Source: a virus | Reading direction: 5' to 3' (one strand) | DNA length: 48,508 nucleotides | Virus record (IMG/VR): IMGVR_UViG_3300035703_000137 | Span: 1 to 48,508 of that record | Notes under the pieces: generated by a model | What the model was told of the DNA's origin: nothing | Seen by the model: the letters and a program-made list of their open reading frames with translations, nothing else | Database searches by the model: none | Position numbers and translations under genes: made by a program | Shown: positions 22,900 through 30,583 of the stretch, piece by piece | Numbering within the stretch: position 1 is the first letter of the stretch | Layout of the letters: every line of letters begins with the position of its first letter

Positions 22900-23633
22900 G
22901 CGGCGGCCTGAATGCCGAGGAGGCGCTGCCGCGCCACTTCGGAGAAGTGACGGCTCTTCTCGATCAGAATTGCATTGCGACCCAAAGCATGTGTCGCCTC
23001 GCCTGTCGAACCAGACCCGGCGAATGGATCAAGGATCGTGTGCCCCGGCAGGCTCGATGCGCTGATGAACTGTTTCAGCAGGTCTATGGGCTTCTCGGTC
23101 GGATGCATGGCGTTGTGATGCATGGATCGCACCGGCATCACTGACCGTGCCCGTCGCGGGCCGCCGTCTACTGTCTCGTAGCCAACCGGCGCGTAAGTCC
23201 CGCGCTGGGCTGGCCCAGCGCGGGACTTCACCTTGCGTGCCGTCGCGTCGAAGGTGATCGGGTTGGATTTCGTGATCTCGGCCCACCGCGCGCCGGGCGG
23301 GCGAAGCTGCACAACGAGCTCGTGGACGCGATTGAAACGCCCGGCCCCGACCGGGCCGCTGCCGTTGTGCTTTTCCCACACCACCTCTTGACAGATCGGC
23401 CACGATGCGAGCTCGCCAGCGCGTTCCATGAAGAAGCGCAAGGAGCCGAAGCACCAGACTGACGCATGGGGCGCCAGCAGCGGGCGCAGCGCCTCCAGCC
23501 ACCCGGCCGCGTCTCGATCCCAGGCCAGCGTCGTTTCGACATATGGGGGATCGGTCACGACGAGATCTACACTGCCTGGCGGCAGGGCGCGCATGACTTC
23601 GCGGCAATCGCCTGTGAGGATCGTGACTGTCAA
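22896..23633 (-). CDS. DNA methyltransferase, beta class (N6-adenine or N4-cytosine)
   Basis: The start is placed at the TTG at 23633: it overlaps the previous stop as TTGA and the mature sequence TVTILTGDCREVM begins there; longer in-frame versions only translate the neighbour in a wrong frame. The 245-aa enzyme has the catalytic motif TDPPY (27-31) near the N-terminus and the SAM-binding motif DPFAGSGSTGE at about 203 near the C-terminus, the permuted order of beta-class enzymes (CcrM/HinfI type). No partner restriction enzyme is seen, so it is an orphan modifier, most likely for protection or regulation. Specificity cannot be read. Confidence 0.85.
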   Translation of the reverse strand: MTVTILTGDCREVMRALPPGSVDLVVTDPPYVETTLAWDRDAAGWLEALRPLLAPHASVWCFGSLRFFMERAGELASWPICQEVVWEKHNGSGPVGAGRFNRVHELVVQLRPPGARWAEITKSNPITFDATARKVKSRAGPAQRGTYAPVGYETVDGGPRRARSVMPVRSMHHNAMHPTEKPIDLLKQFISASSLPGHTILDPFAGSGSTGEATHALGRNAILIEKSRHFSEVARQRLLGIQAAA

Positions 23634-23944
23634 TTCCGCCTCGATCCACCGGCGGCGAACTCCTCCACCGGCGGCAGGAAGGTGATGATGACCTTGTCGA
23701 TCACGCTGTAGATGACGTGGAAGAAATCGGCGTCGATCTGCACGCGCCAGCGCTGGCGGTTGCGCGGCCGGTCGTTGTGCAGCAGCCACGCGCGGCGGTC
23801 ATCGGCACCGCGTCCAGGCCGGCGCCGAGACGTGCGCTTGATCTCGCGGACGATGCCGTGCTTCAGGTCGTCCGTCAGCGGCACGCCATAGCGCTCGGCG
23901 ACGCGCTGCGCTGCGTGATACTCGCGGTAGGAGACATGAAGCAT
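23630..23944 (-). CDS. Hypothetical protein coupled to the methyltransferase
   Basis: The 104-aa protein starts at the ATG at 23944 behind GGAGCG. It is basic (KRTSRRRPGRGADDRR) with a C-terminal strand-rich part WRVQIDADFFHVIYSVIDK leading into VIITFLPP. That end faintly resembles the beta-hairpin of RelE/ParE-like toxins ('V-Y-x-V-x-D-x-I-V-I-T-V-L-P'), but no antitoxin is adjacent and the resemblance is weak. It may be a small regulator. Overlap TTGA with the next gene. Confidence 0.55.
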   Translation of the reverse strand: MLHVSYREYHAAQRVAERYGVPLTDDLKHGIVREIKRTSRRRPGRGADDRRAWLLHNDRPRNRQRWRVQIDADFFHVIYSVIDKVIITFLPPVEEFAAGGSRRN

Positions 23945-24043
23945 TAGGCGATGCGCTCCGCGTGATGGTAGAGCGCGGGCGTCAGATCAGTCGGCTTGGT
24001 TACCGCTTTCCCCGACGCCCGCGTGTCCGGTCGCCCGGATCGA

Positions 24044-24346
24044 CTAGGCGGCCTGCGCCTGCGCACCCTCGGCGGTCTTCGGCCCGCCCGGATCGCCGCC
24101 GGCAGCCGCGATCGCGGCCGCGAGATTGGTCTGCGCCGGGTTGGCCTGCTCGATCTTGGGCGCCTTCGGCCCGCGCACATGGACGTAGTCGGCCGACACG
24201 TCGACCTTGATGGCGGGGCTCATCGCCTCGAACTGCGGCAGGCCGGCACGCAGCAGCTTCTCGACGCTGCCAGCGAGCTCATGCTTGTTGTCGACGGCGT
24301 CGGCGGGGAACTCGACGGTGACGGATCCGCGGAAAACCTTGGTCAT
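24044..24346 (-). CDS. Hypothetical protein, first gene behind an internal promoter
   Basis: The ATG at 24346 gives a 100-aa product. Residues 1-55 look globular and alpha/beta (MTKVFRGSVTVEFPADAVDN, HELAGSVEKLLRAGLPQFE, IKVDVSADYVHVRGP). The rest is an Ala/Gly/Pro-rich tail ending AQAQAA. It lies 56 bp after the promoter at 24402 and before the methyltransferase pair. No family recognised; the fold resembles small accessory proteins of phage replication operons only in composition. Confidence 0.6.
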   Translation of the reverse strand: MTKVFRGSVTVEFPADAVDNKHELAGSVEKLLRAGLPQFEAMSPAIKVDVSADYVHVRGPKAPKIEQANPAQTNLAAAIAAAGGDPGGPKTAEGAQAQAA

Positions 24347-24401
24347 CTTATGCCTTTCGGTAGGGTGGGGTTCGGGGGTGTCCGAAACTGAGGCTGGGCG
24401 C

Positions 24402-24430
24402 ATACTACAATCTGTCGGCTTTTCGGACAA
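24402..24430 (-). promoter_or_regulatory. Internal promoter of the replication operon with operator
   Basis: On the minus strand TTGTCC (24425-24430), a 17-bp spacer and TAGTAT (24402-24407) precede the gene starting at 24346 by 55 bp. The dyad ACTACAATCTGTCGG (24404-24418) fills the spacer. It would drive the methyltransferase, primase-helicase and SMC-like genes. Confidence 0.6.
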
Positions 24431-24448
24431 GCGGGACGTGAAGAAAAA

Positions 24449-25393
24449 CTAGGTCGGCGGTGCCATCCAGTTCGGAGCGGCCACCGCGGCTGCGCCGCTC
24501 GGCGGCGCGCTCCAGCACCGTTCCTGGTAATTGCACCACTTGCAGGCGAAGGCCTCGCGGCTGGCGCCGGCGCGCGGAAGCTCCTCGGGCGACTGTGCGG
24601 TGATCACCTTCACGCCCTTGTCGATCGCTTCCTGGACAGCCGCCGGATCGAACGGCACAAGCTCCGCGTAGAGTTCGCCGGTGTCGCGGTTGGTGGCGGT
24701 GAACAGGCCGGGGTTCGCGCTCAGATCCAGGTGATGCATGTAGACCTGCATCTGCGTGTAGTAGATCGGCTTCGCGCGCTTGATGCCCTGCTTCAGGGTC
24801 TTGGCCCAGCCCTTCGCGTTGAGCCCCTTGTTCTCCCAGAGCGCGGGATACGCAAGCATCGCCACGCCATGCGGAACCTGGATGTCCGCCGGCCCCGCCG
24901 TCAGGATCCCGTCGACATGGCCCGCGATGCGCGGCTCTCCGGTCTCCGGGTGCTTGGCGATGTAGAAGCCGAACTGCCGGCCGTCGGCGCGCTCGGTCAG
25001 AAGCGTGAACCCGGCCTTGCGGAGATAGCTGGCGTTCCGCGCCTCGCCGTCATGGCCCATGTCGAAGATGCGCAGGGTCGAGCCGCTGAAGTGGCGGCCG
25101 GGATCAACCGGCGTGTGCGTGTATTCGTAGCCAAGCGCACGCACGCACTCGTGACCGAGCCGCGAGCCGCCGAGGTAGGTACGCGGCTCCTGTTCCTGCT
25201 GCGCGATCTCGAGCGCCTGGTCGATGTGCGCCTGGAAGGCGCGCGAAAACGGCTCGAACTTCGACGGCGACATATCGACCATGTCCGGCTCCTTGTGGCG
25301 CACCGCTGTCACGATCGCGCCGGGGAAATGCTTACTGACTTCGCGAACGAAGGGGTGGTTGTAGATGTCGGCCGGGATGTCAGCCGCAGCCAC
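24449..25393 (-). CDS. PD-(D/E)XK nuclease, Cas4/RecB-like
   Basis: The GTG at 25393 is chosen because GGGGAG stands 8 bp before it and the overlap with the cupin gene is only 14 bp, whereas the ATG at 25450 would overlap by 71 bp. The 314-aa protein carries the exonuclease core: IAGHVDGIL (catalytic Asp) and ALWENKGLN (ExK) with a following helix KRAKPIYYTQMQVYMHHLDL (QxxxY motif). A C-terminal Cys cluster (FACKWCNYQERCW) supports an Fe-S-type fold as in Cas4/AddB nucleases. It probably resects DNA ends for the Sak4/SSB pair upstream. Confidence 0.75.
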   Translation of the reverse strand: MAAADIPADIYNHPFVREVSKHFPGAIVTAVRHKEPDMVDMSPSKFEPFSRAFQAHIDQALEIAQQEQEPRTYLGGSRLGHECVRALGYEYTHTPVDPGRHFSGSTLRIFDMGHDGEARNASYLRKAGFTLLTERADGRQFGFYIAKHPETGEPRIAGHVDGILTAGPADIQVPHGVAMLAYPALWENKGLNAKGWAKTLKQGIKRAKPIYYTQMQVYMHHLDLSANPGLFTATNRDTGELYAELVPFDPAAVQEAIDKGVKVITAQSPEELPRAGASREAFACKWCNYQERCWSAPPSGAAAVAAPNWMAPPT

Positions 25394-25928
25394 GGCCGAT
25401 CTCCCCGGGCTTGCCGGGCTTGGTGAAGTCCTTCCAGTGGACCCAGCCATGGCTGCATAAAAATCCCCATGCCCGGATGCGCGGCCCGGTGATGAACAAC
25501 GACCAGCAGGGCGAGCTCACGACTAGGCGGTGCGCCGACGTCGGCCAGCGGAAGGTCAGGCTGCCGGTGCGGCGCTCGCGCGCCCTGTCGGGCAACTGGC
25601 CAGGGACGCCCTGCTCGAACACCTCGAAGTAGCGGCCGCGCAGGACCAGCGAGACGTTCGCCCACGGATGGTCGTGCAGCGCGCGGTCGTCGTCAGATCG
25701 GACGATCTGGTGCAGGTAGATGTTGAAGATCGGGTTGCGCGGGATCACGAACCAGCGCTTCAGATACGGATCGCCCTCCGGGCCGATGATCTGGTCGGGC
25801 TTGGAGATGCAGCGGACCGCGCCCAGGATCGCCGGATGGCGGACAGCGTAGCCGCACGGCCATTTCTGCAGCCACACCAGCAGCGTTGCACAGAAGTCGA
25901 GCCACAGGTCATGCATCTTGGAGCGCAT
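25380..25928 (-). CDS. Cupin-fold protein
   Basis: The 182-aa protein starts at the ATG at 25928, overlapping the zinc-protein gene by 20 bp, with AAAGG upstream. The central RALHDHPWANVSLVLRGRYF is a cupin metal-binding motif (HxH ... G), and a later HRLVV plus FLCSHGWVHW provide the second motif. Cupins bind small molecules or catalyse sugar/amino-acid modifications, but the substrate cannot be told. Similar cupins appear in GC-rich Proteobacterial phages. In the replication operon its role is unknown. Confidence 0.65.
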   Translation of the reverse strand: MRSKMHDLWLDFCATLLVWLQKWPCGYAVRHPAILGAVRCISKPDQIIGPEGDPYLKRWFVIPRNPIFNIYLHQIVRSDDDRALHDHPWANVSLVLRGRYFEVFEQGVPGQLPDRARERRTGSLTFRWPTSAHRLVVSSPCWSLFITGPRIRAWGFLCSHGWVHWKDFTKPGKPGEIGRGCG

Positions 25929-26142
25929 CGAGAAGCCTTTCCCAGGTTCGGGCCTGCCCGTAGGGCGACCAGGCGTAGCAGTCGTTGCAGAGCCGGAAGA
26001 CGGTTTCGCTGGCGGGCGGCCCGATCCCGCAAGTGGCGTGCCGGGCGCCGCAGCGAGCGCAGTCGGGCATCGGTGGAGGGTCGCGCCTGACATGTTCGAT
26101 CCGCCGCTGGTTGCCGATTTTCTTGCGCTGAACGCGAGCCAC
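25909..26142 (-). CDS. Small zinc-ribbon-like protein
   Basis: The 77-aa protein starts at the ATG at 26142 directly after the helicase stop codon. It has a basic N-terminus (MARVQRKKIGNQRRIEHVRR), a CARCGARHATCG pair and a later LCNDC, that is two CxxC-like sites that could bind one zinc ion. The rest is aromatic (WSPYGQARTWERLLDAL). A small nucleic-acid-binding or regulator role is possible; function unknown. Confidence 0.6.
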   Translation of the reverse strand: MARVQRKKIGNQRRIEHVRRDPPPMPDCARCGARHATCGIGPPASETVFRLCNDCYAWSPYGQARTWERLLDALQDA

Positions 26143-26143
26143 A

Positions 26144-27877
26144 TCAGGCCGCCCTCGGCATGCGTTGCGTCAGCTCGAGACGCGCACGGATCGCGCGCTC
26201 GTTGAACATCCAGGTCAGGTGGCAGGCGGCGACGTATTTGGTGAGGCCGGGGTTCGACGCGGCCTGCAGGCGCAGCAGGTCGAGCTGCTTCGGCGTCGCC
26301 GGCTGATACAGCCAGCGCTTCGCCTTGCCCGCGTCCTCGCCGTCGCCGTGCTCGCGCATGAAGTCGTCGGCCGATGCGAGCGACAGCAGCTTCTCGCTGT
26401 TGTCCGCCAGGTGCTTGCAGCCCTGCCCCTTCATCCCGCCGATCGCGTGCCAGCGGCCGGCGTAGGAGACCACGACCGCCCAGCTATCGAAGGCCGAGCA
26501 GATCCAGACCAGCCCGTCGAACATCGGCTCCCATTTGAAGGGGCTGCTGTCGAACAGCGAGATCTCGGTCAGGACGAAGGAACTGTCGTCCAGCATCTCC
26601 GGACCGGGGAACGGCTCGCCGCAATCGACGCAGACCTTGGCGGCCGTCGGGTTCTCGGCGCCGCACGGATCGCATATCTTGAACGGCGCCTCGCCCGAAG
26701 CCGGCCACTCGTAGCCGCAGATCGGGCATTCGCGCGTCTGCGCCGGCACGTTGGCCTTGCACTCCGGGCACTCCTTTGTGCCTTTCTGGTCGAGATCGGT
26801 GTCCTGCTCGATCCCGCCATGCATGATCAGGGAGGTGCCGAAGTCGATGACGATGCAGTCGTCCTTGTGGACGCCGGGATAGCGCTCGGGATCGACCTTG
26901 CGGAGCCCGCGGCCGATCATCTGGATCATCGTCGACTTGTAGGAACTCGGCCGCAGCAGGATCACGCAGCTCGTCGGCTGGTGGTCCCACCCCTCCGTGA
27001 GGACGGCGACGTTCGCGAGCACCTGGATCTCGCCTTTGTCGTAGGCCTCCAGCGTCTTCCGCCGATCGGCCTCGCCCATCTGCCCGTCGACCACCGCGAC
27101 CTTGACCCCGGCGCCGGCGAAGGCTTCGGCCATGGCGCGCGCATGCGCGACCGTCGAGCAGAACACGACCGTCTGCCGGTTGCCGGCGACGCGCTGCCAT
27201 TCCGAAACGACGCGCTCGTTCAGCACCGCCTTGTTCATGATGGCCTCGACCGCCACCATGTCGAAATCGCTCGGCGTCTTCCGCACCTGGTTCAGCGCGT
27301 CGCGGACGCCGATGTCGATGACGAAGGTGCGCGGCGGCACGAGGTGCCGCGCCTCGATCAGCTCCTTGAGGGTGATCTGGTCGGCGCAGTTGGAGACGAC
27401 CGAGCGTAGCGCCTTCTTGTCGCCGCGGTTCGGCGTCGCCGAGAGCAGCAGCAGCTTCAGGTCGGGATTGAGCTTGTAGGCCTGGTCGACGACGCGGCGG
27501 TAGCTGTCGGCCGTCGCGTGGTGCCCCTCGTCGATGAACATGCAGTCGATCGGCGGCATGGTCGCGAGGTTGTCAGCCAACGCCAGCGTCTGGATCATGG
27601 CGAAGGTGACGCCATACCCCCATTCCTTGCGCCTGGCCGTGTATTCACCGGTCGAGATCTTCGGGTTGATCAGCTCGAAGGTCGTCCGGTTCTGCGTCAC
27701 CAGCTCCTCGCGGTGCTGGATCACCAGCCCCGCCTGCGGCTTCCGCCGGCCGATGATGTGCGAACCCATGACGGTCTTGCCGGCACCGGTCGGCGCCACG
27801 CCGAGCGTGTTGCCGTTGGCGTTCAGCGCCGCGTCGCACCGATCGGAGAACAGGATCTGGCGGTCGCGAAGCTTCAT
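26144..27877 (-). CDS. SF2 DEAD/DEAH-type helicase with two zinc ribbons
   Basis: The 577-aa helicase has motif I APTGAGKT (28-35), motif II FIDEGHH (114-120), motif III LLLSATPNRGD (about 143-153), and motif VI QMIGRGLRK (319-327), preceded by an ANVAVLTEGWD strand. After the helicase core come two CxxC-type zinc ribbons: C370/C373 with C384/C387 and C402/C405 with C416/C419. The C-terminus (about 430-577) is a beta-rich domain. Such helicases remodel recombination or fork structures in phage DNA. It is coupled by ATGA to the previous gene. Confidence 0.85.
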   Translation of the reverse strand: MKLRDRQILFSDRCDAALNANGNTLGVAPTGAGKTVMGSHIIGRRKPQAGLVIQHREELVTQNRTTFELINPKISTGEYTARRKEWGYGVTFAMIQTLALADNLATMPPIDCMFIDEGHHATADSYRRVVDQAYKLNPDLKLLLLSATPNRGDKKALRSVVSNCADQITLKELIEARHLVPPRTFVIDIGVRDALNQVRKTPSDFDMVAVEAIMNKAVLNERVVSEWQRVAGNRQTVVFCSTVAHARAMAEAFAGAGVKVAVVDGQMGEADRRKTLEAYDKGEIQVLANVAVLTEGWDHQPTSCVILLRPSSYKSTMIQMIGRGLRKVDPERYPGVHKDDCIVIDFGTSLIMHGGIEQDTDLDQKGTKECPECKANVPAQTRECPICGYEWPASGEAPFKICDPCGAENPTAAKVCVDCGEPFPGPEMLDDSSFVLTEISLFDSSPFKWEPMFDGLVWICSAFDSWAVVVSYAGRWHAIGGMKGQGCKHLADNSEKLLSLASADDFMREHGDGEDAGKAKRWLYQPATPKQLDLLRLQAASNPGLTKYVAACHLTWMFNERAIRARLELTQRMPRAA

Positions 27878-28122
27878 CGGGCGTTGCTCCTGATCGCGCT
27901 CTCTGCCGGCGGTCCGAGATCGGCCAGCACCCGCTCCTCGCTCAGGAGGAAGTCGGTGACGCGATCCTTGACCAGCGGGTTCGTCGTGTGGACCCCGAGC
28001 GCGATCATCAGGGCGAGCGCCTTGGTGCGGTCGGCCGGTAGCGGCGCCGACTTGCGCATCTTTCGCAGGCGCAGGAACTCCTCCCCGTCCGAGGTCGTTC
28101 GTTGATCGGTGGAATGCGGCAT
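27874..28122 (-). CDS. Small hypothetical protein between SSB-like gene and helicase
   Basis: The 82-aa product starts MPHSTDQRTTSDGEEFLRLR and contains KALALMIALGVHTTNPLVKD and FLLSEERVLADLG, a helical, slightly basic protein. Its stop overlaps the helicase start (ATGA), so the pair is likely coupled. No recognised family. Confidence 0.55.
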   Translation of the reverse strand: MPHSTDQRTTSDGEEFLRLRKMRKSAPLPADRTKALALMIALGVHTTNPLVKDRVTDFLLSEERVLADLGPPAESAIRSNAR

Positions 28123-28137
28123 GCGCTTTGGCCTTTC

Positions 28138-28164
28138 GCCTCGCCGAGACGAGCCCGGCGAGGC
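28138..28164 (-). other. 9-bp hairpin after the SSB-like gene
   Basis: GCCTCGCCG and CGGCGAGGC form a perfect 9-bp stem with a 9-base loop in the 58-bp gap. No T-run follows, so it is likely an mRNA-stability or partial-termination element that favours the abundant SSB-like protein. Confidence 0.5.
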
Positions 28165-28180
28165 CTAGAGGGCGGACGAC

Positions 28181-28909
28181 TTAGGCGGCGGCTGGCGTCT
28201 TCTGGGCCTGGGCGAGCCAGCTATTCGGGCTGGGCGCAGCAGCTGCCGGCGGAGTTGCGGCGGTCGCGGGCGGCGTGGGAGCGGCCTGGGCGGGCGCGGT
28301 GGCTGACGGCGGCGGAGTGGTCGGAGGCGGCGAGCCCCAGGACGTCGGGACGGCCGCAGGCGCAGTGGTGCCGCCTCCGAACATCGCCTGCTGCACCGAC
28401 GGCTGCACGGCCGCCGGGTTCGTGTTGTAGACGCCGGCCTTTAGCTTCTCGAACGCCTTGAAGGCCTTGGACTGCGGGTTCGGTGTCAGCCACTCGGCGA
28501 CTTTGTTTTTGTCGTCATAGCCATCCTTGCCCTCCTCGATCTTGATCTTGATCGGCACGCGGAGCCCGTGCAGCGCCTGGTAGGCGGCCGGCGCGTCGCC
28601 GGGAAGCTGGTAGCCGGCGGGGTTGTGCGGCCCTGCGTTCCGCCCGGCCTCGAGGATGTGCGTGATGGCGCGCGCACCCATGTCGCGGTAGCCCTCGGAA
28701 TTGCCGGGGTGGTGCGGGTCGCCGACCATTTCCCAGATCTTGCGGCGGGCGAACGGCTGGTCGTCGTCGATGACCAGTTCCATGTCAAGATAGGCGCCGC
28801 CGGACTGGCTGGCCTTGTGGCCGCGGTAGTTGATGATCGCCCAGGCGAGCTGACCGTTCGGGATCAGATTGCTCGCCTGATTGGCGCCAGCGTGCTTGCT
28901 GAAATCCAT
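28181..28909 (-). CDS. Single-stranded DNA-binding-like protein (DUF669-like)
   Basis: The 242-aa protein has an N-terminal beta-rich domain (about 1-150: LIPNGQLAWAIINYRGHK, YLDMELVIDDDQPFARRKIW, LRVPIKIKIEEGKDGYDDKN) resembling DUF669-type OB-fold SSBs. A long Pro/Ala/Thr-rich linker follows (about 175-230) and a conserved-looking tip NSWLAQAQKT. A disordered tail with a short end motif is how SSBs dock partners. It lies directly downstream of the Sak4-like gene, a known pair in phage recombination modules. Confidence is moderate because the match is from pattern, not alignment. Confidence 0.65.
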   Translation of the reverse strand: MDFSKHAGANQASNLIPNGQLAWAIINYRGHKASQSGGAYLDMELVIDDDQPFARRKIWEMVGDPHHPGNSEGYRDMGARAITHILEAGRNAGPHNPAGYQLPGDAPAAYQALHGLRVPIKIKIEEGKDGYDDKNKVAEWLTPNPQSKAFKAFEKLKAGVYNTNPAAVQPSVQQAMFGGGTTAPAAVPTSWGSPPPTTPPPSATAPAQAAPTPPATAATPPAAAAPSPNSWLAQAQKTPAAA

Positions 28910-28940
28910 GTCGTCCTCGTGCTGTAGGGGTCGGGAGAGT

Positions 28941-29852
28941 TTAGGCGGCGGCCTGAGCCGCCGGCGGACCGGTGAGCACCGGCGCGTCGTTGCGAGGCGC
29001 GGTCGCGATCTTGCGCATGAGCGCGCCGAGATCCGGCGGCTCGAGCGGATCGAGGCAGCCGGCGCGCGACTTGCCGGGCACGCCGTAGCCGTTGTTCTGG
29101 TGACAGACGAACGCGCGGACCGTGCCCTTCTTCATGTCGAGCGTGGCGGCGTTCGTGTTGGGATCGACCGTGAACAGGCCGAGCGTAACGACCTGATCGA
29201 AGATGCCGGGCAGCTCGCGGCCCGCCTTGGAGCCGTCGATCTGCGGCTCGTAGGAGACGCGGCCGGGGATGTCCTTGTCCTCGATCACATCCAGGATGCC
29301 GACGACGACCACCGACTTGCTCGGGATGTGCTGGATCTGCGTCAGCCAGTTCACCATCTCGCGGCCGTGCAGCCCGTAGGCACCGCGGGTGTCAGGCTTG
29401 CCGGTCTTCTCGCTGAACGCCTCCGGCTGGCGTTGCGACCACGAGAAGCAGTGGCGCGCGCCGACCGTGATGCTGTCCCAGAAGATCGTGTCGTACTTGT
29501 CGAAGATCGACGGGTCGCCGATGCTCTGCTTGTAGGCGTTGAACATATCGAGGCTGTAGGCGGTGCCGGGCTGGGCGGCTGGGTCGGGGCCGCAGAGCAG
29601 GCAGGCGAGCGCGCGGGCGAACTCCCACGGATGCACGCCGAGCTTCGCCGCCTCCTCGCGCACCGAGAGCACGTCGCCGCGCCAGCTCTGCAGCGTCAGC
29701 GTGCCGGCCTCGAGGTCGACGAACAGGGTCTTCGCGGGGTCGAGCGTGCCGGCCTGGAAGGTCTTGCCGACACCGGACGGACCGAACAGGGCGATGTTGA
29801 TCTTGGGCTTGCGCGCCAGGCGTTCGTCGGCGCCGATGATGCTGATAGGCAT
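28941..29852 (-). CDS. Sak4-like/RecA-fold ATPase
   Basis: The 303-aa protein starts MPISIIGADERLARKPKIN and then has Walker A LFGPSGVGKT (22-31), a TLFVDLEAG strand (about 42-50) and Walker B-like YDTIFWDSIT (120-129). This single-domain RecA-like layout is that of Sak4 annealing proteins and phage AAA_24 ATPases. A C-terminal Cys/His-containing part (VCHQNNGYGVPGKSRAGC) follows. Together with the SSB-like and nuclease genes it would promote strand annealing or recombination-dependent replication. Start supported by GAGGAA upstream. Confidence 0.75.
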   Translation of the reverse strand: MPISIIGADERLARKPKINIALFGPSGVGKTFQAGTLDPAKTLFVDLEAGTLTLQSWRGDVLSVREEAAKLGVHPWEFARALACLLCGPDPAAQPGTAYSLDMFNAYKQSIGDPSIFDKYDTIFWDSITVGARHCFSWSQRQPEAFSEKTGKPDTRGAYGLHGREMVNWLTQIQHIPSKSVVVVGILDVIEDKDIPGRVSYEPQIDGSKAGRELPGIFDQVVTLGLFTVDPNTNAATLDMKKGTVRAFVCHQNNGYGVPGKSRAGCLDPLEPPDLGALMRKIATAPRNDAPVLTGPPAAQAAA

Positions 29853-29882
29853 GCGGTGGGGTTCCTCGTGGGGGTGAGGGAT

Positions 29883-30173
29883 TTAGTGAACGTCTTCCTT
29901 CGTCAGAAACTCGAAGATCTCCTGCGCGTTCTTGACGGCGACCTGGCCGTCGCCTTCGTTCGCGCGCGCCGCGAGCTGGATGCCCCAGACCATGGCCTGC
30001 AAGCGCGTCTGGCGGAGCCATTCGGTGCGCAGCGCAAGCTTGTGGGCCTGCGCGTCCTCGCACCGACGCCGCTGCTGGTCCTCTGCGAACTCTGAGGCGC
30101 TGACGGTCTGGATCGTTTCTTCACACGCCGCCGTCGGCGGGCGATGCACGTCGGTTGCGTCAGCGTCACGCAC
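29883..30173 (-). CDS. Hypothetical early protein, GTG start
   Basis: The start is the GTG at 30173, behind CAGGGAGG, overlapping the Cro-like stop by 8 bp. The 96-aa product is helical and charged (ASEFAEDQQRRRCEDAQAHK, LRQTRLQAMVWGIQLAARAN, EGDGQVAVKNAQEIFEFL). No motif seen. It is the second gene of the leftward operon. Confidence 0.55.
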   Translation of the reverse strand: MRDADATDVHRPPTAACEETIQTVSASEFAEDQQRRRCEDAQAHKLALRTEWLRQTRLQAMVWGIQLAARANEGDGQVAVKNAQEIFEFLTKEDVH

Positions 30174-30432
30174 GGGCGCCTCCCTGGCGGATCAGGATGT
30201 AGTCGTGGATGTCGAGCTTCTTGCCGAGCTCGCGCTCGGCGTAGACCAGGACGCGCATGAGCCAGTCGGCGCGGATGATGCTGCGCGCGCGCCACTTCTC
30301 GACGGCCTTGTGGCTGATGCGGCGATCGAAGAAAGCGGAGAGGGCCGCAGCGACCTTGCGCGAGCTGCCGGGGCAGGCATCGCCCAGCAACTTGCGTACA
30401 TCAAGGATAATTGCGACTGATATTCGCTGCAT
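30166..30432 (-). CDS. Cro-like DNA-binding protein
   Basis: The 88-aa protein starts at the ATG at 30432 with no SD; the promoter -10 is only 7 bp upstream. Residues about 24-55 (SRKVAAALSAFFDRRISHKA then VEKWRARSIIRADW) look like the 'A-V-A-x-A-L ... I-S-x-x-A-V-x-K-W ... I-P-A-x-W' pattern of small Cro/YdaS-type HTH proteins. It is transcribed divergently from the XRE repressor, the classical Cro position. Role inferred from pattern and synteny. Confidence 0.6.
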   Translation of the reverse strand: MQRISVAIILDVRKLLGDACPGSSRKVAAALSAFFDRRISHKAVEKWRARSIIRADWLMRVLVYAERELGKKLDIHDYILIRQGGARA

Positions 30433-30439
30433 GTCGGGG

Positions 30440-30468
30440 ACATTACCCCGATTTGTCGGCCGACACAA
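30440..30468 (-). promoter_or_regulatory. Leftward early promoter with palindromic operator
   Basis: On the minus strand TTGTGT (30463-30468), a 17-bp spacer and TAATGT (30440-30445) precede the ATG at 30432 by 7 bp. The spacer holds the perfect 12-bp palindrome TGTCGGCCGACA (30454-30465). A second inverted repeat CGGGG/CCCCG flanks the -10 (30435-30450). Confidence 0.5.
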
Positions 30469-30536
30469 CGGAAAAAAGCAGACATATTTTCGGCGCGGGG
30501 TCTTGCGCAGTCACTCGGACGTGATTAGTTTGTAGA

Positions 30537-30565
30537 TCGACACCGAAAAATTGTCGGCTTACAAC
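30537..30565 (+). promoter_or_regulatory. Repressor promoter with operator in spacer
   Basis: TCGACA (30537-30542), a 17-bp spacer and TACAAC (30560-30565) lie 18 bp before the repressor ATG. The dyad CCGAAAAATTGTCGG (30543-30557) fills the spacer, suggesting autoregulation. Confidence 0.6.
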
Positions 30566-30583
30566 CACAGGGAGATCGCTACT

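Noticed and set aside
23630-23944. RelE/ParE toxin
   Set aside because: Only a short C-terminal strand is similar, and no antitoxin gene is adjacent.
23944-24043. A 19-codon frame just before the ATG at 23944
   Set aside because: It begins at GTA, not a start codon, and the longer version is Arg-rich shadow sequence.
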